A DNA stretch of 64,000 bases from CAWDVR01 sp044869805. Its GTDB lineage: Bacteria > Acidobacteriota > Thermoanaerobaculia > Multivoradales > SZUA-115. The DNA lies in NCBI GenBank assembly GCA_044869805.1, contig JBIOXV010000013.1, positions 12,103 to 76,102 of the forward strand. The letters run 5' to 3'. Below are positions 58,146 to 64,000 of this stretch, piece after piece (the stretch's first letter is position 1; every line of letters begins with the position of its first letter). A model generated the notes under the pieces. That model was not told where the DNA came from, searched no databases, and was given only the letters and a program-made list of their open reading frames with translations. A program made the position numbers and the translations under genes.

Positions 58146-59692
58146 CGATGAGAACCGTGCTGTCAGTGCTCCCGGCCGCCGCCGTCTTCGGCGTGGCCCT
58201 CTCCTGCGCCTCCGCCGGAGGCCGTGCCCCCGCCATCTCCCCGGCCGCCAGCCAGGCCGCCGCCGGCCCGGTGCTGCTCGCCGTGCCGGGCGACCCCACG
58301 GTGTCGCTCGCCGTCTCCTTCGCCGCAGGCTCGCAAGACGACCCCAAGGGCAAGGAAGGGCTGGCGTACCTGACCGCCTCGCTGCTCGCCGAGGGCGGCA
58401 CCCGGAGCCGCTCCTACCCGGAGATCCTGGCCGCCCTCTACCCGCTGGCCGCGACCTACGACGTGCGGGTGGACAAGGAGATGACCACCCTCTCCGGCCG
58501 CACCCACGGCGACAACCTCGAGGTCTACGCCGGCCTCTTCACGGCGGCCTTCCTCGAGCCCCGCTTCGACCCGGCCGACTTCGAGCGCCTGAAGGCCAGC
58601 CAGACGACCTTCCTCGAGAAGACCCTACGCTTCTCCTCCGACGAGGAGCTGGCCAAGGCCGCCCTGCACGGCTTCGTGTTCGCCGGTACGCCCTACGCTC
58701 ACCCGCCGCAGGGCACCGTCGAAGGCGTCGCCGCGATCACCCTCGCCGACGTCGAAGCCTTCTACCGCCAGCGCTTCACCCGCGACCGCGCGGTGGTGGC
58801 CGTGGGCGGCGGCTATCCGCCAGGCCTGGTGGCGCAGATGGAGGCCGCGGTGGCGAAGCTGCCGCAGGGCCGGCCCGCGGCGACGCCCGCGCCGCTGCCC
58901 GCCCCGATCGCCGGCCGCGAGCTGCTGCTGGTGGCGAAGCCGGGCGCGGATGCCTCGATCAGCTTCGGCTTCCCCCTGGACGTGCACCGCGGGGAGCGCG
59001 ACTTCTATGCCCTGTGGATCGCCAACTCCTGGCTCGGCGAGCACCGCAGCACCGTGAGCCACCTCTATCAGGTAATCCGCGAAGCGCGTGGCATGAACTA
59101 CGGCGACTACTCCTACATCGAGGTCTTCCCCGAGGGAGGCGCCCGCAGCATGCCGCCCCACAACGTGCCCAGGAGGCGCCAGCTCTTCGAGGTCTGGATT
59201 CGCACTCTGCCCAACGAGAACGCCCACTTCGCTCTGCGCGCCGCGCTGCGCGAGCTCGAGGACCTGGTATCCGGGGGCATGAGCGAGGAGGAGTTCCAGC
59301 TCAGCCGCGCCTTCCTCGCCAAGTACGCGCTCCACTTTGCCGAGACCACCGCCCAGCGCCTGGGCTACGCCCTCGACGACCGCTTCTACGGCGTCGCGGG
59401 CGACGGCCATCTCGCGCGCTTCCAGGCGATGATGGCTTCCCTTACCCGTGACGAGGTAAACGCCGCTCTGAAGCGACACTTCGAGCCCGAGAACCTGAAG
59501 ATCGCCATGGTCACCGGCGACGCCGAGGGCCTCAAAGCCGCGCTCGTCTCCGAGGCGCCGAGCCCGATGACCTACGGCGACGAGAAGCCCGCGGCGTTGC
59601 TGGCGGAAGACAAGGAGATCGAGAAGTACCCGCTGCGCATCAACCCGGCGAAGGTGACCGTGGTGCAGGTCGCGGAGTTTTTGCAGCGGTAG
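58142..59692 (+). CDS. M16-family peptidase subunit lacking the zinc site
   Basis: A 516-residue M16-fold protein. An N-terminal signal with a possible lipobox (VALSC) suggests a lipoprotein. Where HXXEH would fall, the sequence reads EGLAYLTASLLAEGG, so it cannot bind zinc. The R/Y-type pocket is kept in the C-terminal half (LYQVIREARGMNYGDYSYIEVF), as expected for the substrate-binding partner of the active subunit. The start is GTG 58142 in the overlap, or ATG 58148. The two proteins together should form a working periplasmic peptidase. Confidence 0.9.
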
Positions 59693-59802
59693 GGAGGCGC
59701 GGGTCATCCCAACCGGAAAAGCAGCGATGCTGCCAGACTCGGGCCAGCGCCCTGAGGCCGAAGAGCCGCGCGCGCATCCGCGAGGGCAACCAGCGCCGCC
59801 GC

Positions 59803-60432
59803 TCACTTGCCGCGTCGACGGCCCGCTCCACTCGGTCTTGCCGGAGATTGGGCGTCCGTCGGCAAGGACCCGGGCACCCACGGACGAGCTCCTACGAGAA
59901 AATCCTCCTGTCCCGTGGGAATGCCCAGGTAATCTGCGTCGAGTGGGCACGGGACCGCTCCCTCGATCGCGGGAGGTGTGTCCCCGATCAACCAGGCATC
60001 CGCTTCGTGAGTCACGCTGACTAGCGCTGGCCACTCGTCACCTTGCCGGTACAGGCACAGGTCCTCTGGAAGAGGGGGCGAGTTCCGCTCCGTCCAGTCC
60101 TGAAGTCGCCTTCCTGCGCGCAGCATTGGTCCAATCAAGGCGCTACCGAAATCGATCACAACGATGGCGCCTTCGTGACCGATTAGCCTGGTACCAGGCC
60201 ACTCTCTCGCGAGGCGACTCTTCAGTATCCGATCACTGAACAGGGACTCGATCGATCTCAGCATGGCCTTGCTTGGTTCGTCGCGCCTTCCCTTCGCGTC
60301 CGCCGCGAACCTTATCGTTACAAGGAGCCGGTTTACGGACCTTGTCTCGGTGCACCAGACGAGCACAGGCTCGAGCTCCACATCCATCGGCAGCTTCCAA
60401 CAGCTTGGAGCAGAAGCATCGCGAGAGGGCAC
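59803..60432 (-). CDS. Putative immunity protein for the RHS toxin
   Basis: A 209-residue protein I do not recognise. Start GTG 60432, preceded by AACGGAGGAGTGACG, is just 14 bases after the RHS stop. Features: LLVTIRFAADAKGRRDEPSKAML, LIGHEGAIVVIDFGSALIGPML, a Trp/Asp-rich centre, and a proline-rich tail, with no signal peptide or membrane helix. Its position directly after a polymorphic-toxin gene, and base composition less GC-rich than the surroundings, like the toxin tip, fit a cytoplasmic immunity protein. This is inference; no homolog is claimed. Confidence 0.55.
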   Translation of the reverse strand: MPSRDASAPSCWKLPMDVELEPVLVWCTETRSVNRLLVTIRFAADAKGRRDEPSKAMLRSIESLFSDRILKSRLAREWPGTRLIGHEGAIVVIDFGSALIGPMLRAGRRLQDWTERNSPPLPEDLCLYRQGDEWPALVSVTHEADAWLIGDTPPAIEGAVPCPLDADYLGIPTGQEDFLVGARPWVPGSLPTDAQSPARPSGAGRRRGK

Positions 60433-60446
60433 CGTCACTCCTCCGT

Positions 60447-63400
60447 TCAGTCGATGTCGAAGTACGAATTGATCAGGTCTGAAGCGCCCGTTGGGTCCAA
60501 GTTGGACGTCAAGTCCCATGCGGCTGCGCTCAACAGCTCCTTGGGCGTCGCATCAGGCGACTTTGCCACCTCCGAAGTTGTGGGGGCGACGATCTCTCCC
60601 AGTAGGGCCATCCCTGTCGCCACCAGACCTACAGCCCGCGTCTGGACGTGAACATCGGAATACTGTCCTTCTTGCGGGTGGACATGCTCGGGGCCGTTGC
60701 CCGATCGCTCTGGGCCACGCAGCTTCCGGTTCGTAGAGAGCTGACGAGCCATCGCGTCACGCGCTTCAGGTGTTTCCGCCTCCACGACCCGCCTTACTCC
60801 CTGACTTCGCTGCCGATTGTCGACAGTATCCAGTGCCGCCTTGGTCCGTTCTATGGTTTTCTGCTTCGAGCGATTCCGGATGGTTGCCACGACAATTTCT
60901 CTGGCATCTGGAGTCCGCTTGATGATCCTCCAGGCCAGACCCCAGATCGACCTGCCGGTAGGGTCCACGAACTTGAGCGGGTTCCCCGCGGCGTAGGCGT
61001 ATCGGTTCCACAACTGAGGAGCCCGAGAGGATCGGGAAGGGTCGAGCAGTGGGTCCACACTGAGAAACCTCCCCGTGATCGGGCTCTCGTACCTCGCATG
61101 CATGTAGTCCAAATCGTCGGTCGTCCCTTGCCCCGCCTCGTTGAAGTCCCGCTCGTGGCCGGTAAACTTCTTCACCTCGCTGGTGCTCGGGTTGAGCTCT
61201 TCGCCGTAGGCGTAGTAGTGGTGGTCGGAGAGGTAGCCGCCGGTCGCGTTGGTCACCAGCCGCGGGGTGCCGAGGTGGTCGAGGGTGTAGTGGACGGTGC
61301 TTGCGGAGGGGGAGATCGAGGCCAGCAGGTTGCCGCCGTCGCGGTAGAGGTAGTCCTTGACCTGCGACCAGTGGCCGGGGACGTTGGTGCCGAGAAGCCG
61401 GTACTCGCGCAGCACTTGGGCGTCGGAGCCCCGGAGCCGGAAGGTGTGGGTGGCCCCGGCCTCGCCTCCTCCGAGGATGGCGTCGATGGTCCAGACCCGC
61501 TCGTCGTCGGCGGTGTAGAGGTGGGTGTTGTCGTTGCCGGCGCCCTGCATCCGGCTCATCATCCCGAAGGCGTCTTGCTGGTAGGTGTAGGCCCCCCACG
61601 AGGTGAGGTTTCCCGCCGCGTCGTAGATGCCTCCCGAGAGCCGGTTGGTCGAGCCCAGCACGGGGAGCGAGCGCGGGACCGAGCCGCCGCCGGGCGGCAT
61701 GGTGGTGATCCCGGTCAGGTTCCCAAACACGTCGTAGGTATACGTCTGGAGGTGACCGGAGTCAAACTTGTACTCGGTGATCCGGCTCACCCGGTCGTAG
61801 AGGAAGCGGTTGTTGCCGATGTCGGTGATGTTGCCGGCTCCGTCGTACTTGTAAGGCCCGAGCACGGCGGGCACGGCCGAGGTCGTGATCGAGAGCGGCC
61901 GGCGCATCTTGACCGGGTCGTTGGCCTGGGTGTCGACGACCCCGTTGCCGTGGATCACCTGGTTCACGAGGCCGTTCGAATGGTAGGTGAGATTGCCGAA
62001 GGCCGTGCCCGAGGGCGGAGCGATCGAGGTCAGCCAGCCCTTGGTGTAGCCCAGGTTGACAGTGCGGCCGGTGGCCGCCCCCGGGCTCGCCGTGCAGGTC
62101 GAGTGCGTGCAGACCGGGTAGGTGAGCGAGGTGACCTGGCCCAGGGCGTTGTAGGTCCAGCCCTGGGAGAAGGAGTAGCCGTTCAAGCTCGCCGAGGTGG
62201 CGCGGGCCGAGAGCCTGCCGTCGCGGCCCGAGTAGGTGTGCTGCTCGGTGATCGCCACGTCGGTCACCGTGCCCTGCCACGGCAGGGTGACCCAGTTGTG
62301 GCGGATGGCCTGGGTGACCTTCCCGAGAGGGTAGCTCCCGGCCCAGGAGCCCGTGTCGTACTGCCACTCCTTGAGCAGGCGCTGCGCTCCGCCGGTCTCG
62401 CGCACCGAGAGCAGGCGCTCCGCGCGGTCGTAAGCGTAAGTCAGAGCGAACGGCCCGTCGGTCTTGGTGGTCGCATGGCCACGGGCGTCGTAGCCGCCAT
62501 AGCTCACCGTGCCGTGGCCGGTGGTGCCCTTCTCGGGATGGGTCTCGGAGGTCAGGAATCCGCGGGCGTCGTAGGTGAAGAAGCGGTTCTGGCCGCTGGT
62601 CGCAACCTGCTTCAGCCGGCCGCCCACGTCGTACTTGTAGACCGTGGTGGTGGCCGCCGCTCCTGTGCCCGAGAGCTCCTGCACCTGCGCGAGGCGCCCC
62701 TGGCGGTCGTAGGTCTCGGTCGTCGCCACGGATTGCTCGACGATCGCCCCGGCCCCGTCCCGGCTGGTGCCGATCTTCACCGTCCGGGTCACCAGCCGGT
62801 CACCCGCGTAGGCGAGCTGCACCGCGTGCGCCGCGCTGTCGGGCGGCGTGATCGAGCGCGGCCGGCCGAAGGGATCGTAGTTGCCGTACTGGGTGTTGAA
62901 GTTGCCCTCGTTGGGCGTCGCCTGCTCGGAGACGTACTGCTTCCACCCCATGGCGTTGTAGAGCGTCTGCCGCCTTCCCGTGGTGCCGTCCGGCAGATCG
63001 ACAAACTCCCGGTACACGCGGCCGAGATCGTCGAAGACCACGCTCGAGCTGGTAAGGACCGGAGCCGACTCGGAGCCGTTGTCGTGGCGCTCGATCACCA
63101 CCGACGCCTTGACGCTCGGGGTCGAGGTGGCGTTGTTGTAGGTGACCTCGGTCCAGCCGCCGTGGCCCACGGCCGGCTTGGCCCAGGTGAGGCGGCCCTG
63201 GCGGTCGTACTCCAGGCTGGTGGCGATCCCGGAGGCGTCCCGGCTCACCACCGGCAGGCCGGTCGAGGGGTCGATCGTCTCGTCCAGGGTGAAGAAGCCC
63301 AGCGGGAAGTACTTCGAGCTCGCCCGCACCCGGCTCTGGTAGGTGTGGTCGATACGGTAGGTGTCGGCCGCCGGGATCGCCAGCGCGCAGAGGTCCGCCG

Positions 63401-64000
63401 TGGTGGCGAGGCCCGCGCCGTCGCCGCCGTAGTACTGCTCGCGGGTGACGAAGCCGCCCGAGTGGGTGAAGAGGGCGAGGAGGTCGTTGCCCTGCGGGGC
63501 GGCACCGGCGAGCACCCGGTGCCGGGCCAGGAACCCGGTGTTGGGATCGAAGCAGAACTGCTCCTTGGCGAGCTGGCCGGAGGCCGGGCAGCCGCCGGAG
63601 GCGTCGAACACCGCTCCTTCGCAGGCCTTCTTCTCCGTGTAGGTGCCGAGCAGCCACTTCGAGCCCGTGGGCCACGGCGTCCTCGCAGCCGTGCTGTCGT
63701 GGAGGAAGCTCGGGTAGGTCGGGTTGTACGTGACGACCGTCTCGCGCACGTCCCCGGAGCCGAAGCTGCCGTTGAGTGTCGCCTTGCGGTAGTGGCCGAA
63801 GCCGTCGAAGTCCCCGAAAGTCTGGTTGGCAAACCGATTGCCGTCGTCGTGGTGGACGGTGTTGGTGAAGGCGAGCCGCTGGTTGGCGCGCGGCGGCTGC
63901 TCGGTCGTCCCCCCGGCCCCACCGTCCCACTCGTAGCGCACGTAGGTCGAGCGCATCAAGTTGGCGACACCGTCGTAGACCTTGGTCGAGAGGTCCGCGC
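60447..64000 (-). CDS. RHS-repeat protein with C-terminal toxin-like tip (partial, 5' end beyond window)
   Basis: The frame stays open to the window edge (ADLSTKVYDGVANLMRST precedes the first ATG at 63959), so the start is missing. At least 1184 residues are present. Many YD repeats (YDRQGRL, YDARGH, YDAAGNLTSWG, YDVFGNLTGI) form the shell, followed by the RHS core VDPLLDPSR...WNRYAYAAGNPLKFVDPTGR. The tip after DPTGR, about 170 residues, has RNRSKQKTIERTKAALD, a PEHVHPQEGQYSDVHVQT segment with clustered histidines, and a hydrophobic stretch VGLVATGMALLGEIV. Such tips are toxins released by cleavage near the core. I do not recognise its type. Confidence 0.9.
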   Translation of the reverse strand, partial: ADLSTKVYDGVANLMRSTYVRYEWDGGAGGTTEQPPRANQRLAFTNTVHHDDGNRFANQTFGDFDGFGHYRKATLNGSFGSGDVRETVVTYNPTYPSFLHDSTAARTPWPTGSKWLLGTYTEKKACEGAVFDASGGCPASGQLAKEQFCFDPNTGFLARHRVLAGAAPQGNDLLALFTHSGGFVTREQYYGGDGAGLATTADLCALAIPAADTYRIDHTYQSRVRASSKYFPLGFFTLDETIDPSTGLPVVSRDASGIATSLEYDRQGRLTWAKPAVGHGGWTEVTYNNATSTPSVKASVVIERHDNGSESAPVLTSSSVVFDDLGRVYREFVDLPDGTTGRRQTLYNAMGWKQYVSEQATPNEGNFNTQYGNYDPFGRPRSITPPDSAAHAVQLAYAGDRLVTRTVKIGTSRDGAGAIVEQSVATTETYDRQGRLAQVQELSGTGAAATTTVYKYDVGGRLKQVATSGQNRFFTYDARGFLTSETHPEKGTTGHGTVSYGGYDARGHATTKTDGPFALTYAYDRAERLLSVRETGGAQRLLKEWQYDTGSWAGSYPLGKVTQAIRHNWVTLPWQGTVTDVAITEQHTYSGRDGRLSARATSASLNGYSFSQGWTYNALGQVTSLTYPVCTHSTCTASPGAATGRTVNLGYTKGWLTSIAPPSGTAFGNLTYHSNGLVNQVIHGNGVVDTQANDPVKMRRPLSITTSAVPAVLGPYKYDGAGNITDIGNNRFLYDRVSRITEYKFDSGHLQTYTYDVFGNLTGITTMPPGGGSVPRSLPVLGSTNRLSGGIYDAAGNLTSWGAYTYQQDAFGMMSRMQGAGNDNTHLYTADDERVWTIDAILGGGEAGATHTFRLRGSDAQVLREYRLLGTNVPGHWSQVKDYLYRDGGNLLASISPSASTVHYTLDHLGTPRLVTNATGGYLSDHHYYAYGEELNPSTSEVKKFTGHERDFNEAGQGTTDDLDYMHARYESPITGRFLSVDPLLDPSRSSRAPQLWNRYAYAAGNPLKFVDPTGRSIWGLAWRIIKRTPDAREIVVATIRNRSKQKTIERTKAALDTVDNRQRSQGVRRVVEAETPEARDAMARQLSTNRKLRGPERSGNGPEHVHPQEGQYSDVHVQTRAVGLVATGMALLGEIVAPTTSEVAKSPDATPKELLSAAAWDLTSNLDPTGASDLINSYFDID

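Overview
This window is GC-rich bacterial chromosome with strong third-position G/C bias, so long open frames run antisense to almost every real gene. The gene mix fits a free-living aerobic or facultative Gram-negative heterotroph: TonB-dependent receptor, fused NuoCD, 2-oxoacid:ferredoxin oxidoreductase, many secreted proteases, an RHS polymorphic toxin, and leaderless promoters with TANNNT -10 boxes right before start codons. I lean towards Acidobacteriota (Thermoanaerobaculia-like). That is inference from gene content and style; there is no rRNA or other phylogenetic marker RNA here, and I saw no tRNA, CRISPR array or complete insertion sequence.

Layout. 0-4.5 kb: efp with its lysylase gene epmA (overlapping GTGA), a TonB-dependent receptor, and an MntA/HepT (MNT-HEPN) toxin-antitoxin pair whose hepT appears frameshifted. 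4.5-14.7 kb: an MBL-fold hydrolase, a repeat-rich gap, a B3/B4-domain protein, an OmpR-type two-component system divergent from a secreted subtilisin, then a secreted S1 protease, a secreted BNR-repeat protein and a DsrE-like protein. 14.8-20.6 kb: an operon nuoB-nuoCD-nuoI-korA-korB joining part of the complex I peripheral arm to 2-oxoglutarate:ferredoxin oxidoreductase. 20.8-25 kb: a HesB-like gene, then an MFS transporter and two ChrB-family genes (chromate-resistance type) behind a palindromic operator, and a quinone oxidoreductase. 25-28.2 kb: small membrane protein plus CorA, then an MDR oxidoreductase and a double-BON protein, each preceded by the same roughly 73-bp promoter/operator element with identical spacing. 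28.2-36.5 kb, all minus strand: NarL-type regulator and GAF histidine kinase, acyl-CoA dehydrogenase, EamA transporter, asnS, rnc and an AraC regulator. 36.6-43.6 kb: PLP decarboxylase, a zinc-ribbon membrane protein with HEAGH, mutL, a secreted metzincin-like protease and a small RTX-repeat protein. 43.7-47.8 kb: a 1352-residue secreted protein of many carboxypeptidase-regulatory-like modules. 47.8-56.6 kb, minus strand: mgtE, recO, glyQ, glyS, ppdK and a transglutaminase-like gene. 56.7-59.7 kb: an M16 peptidase pair, one active and one lacking the zinc site. 59.8-64 kb: an RHS protein running off the window, with a less GC-rich toxin-like tip and a putative immunity gene.

Most interesting leads: (1) the duplicated upstream element shared by the MDR oxidoreductase and BON genes, next to a NarL/GAF two-component system, which looks like a small stress regulon; (2) the unrecognised RHS tip with its immunity candidate; (3) the nuoB-CD-I/korAB fusion operon, suggesting ferredoxin feeds complex I directly; (4) the MFS-ChrB-ChrB cassette; (5) the zinc-ribbon/HEAGH membrane protein beside mutL. 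Several dispersed inverted-repeat families lie in the gaps.
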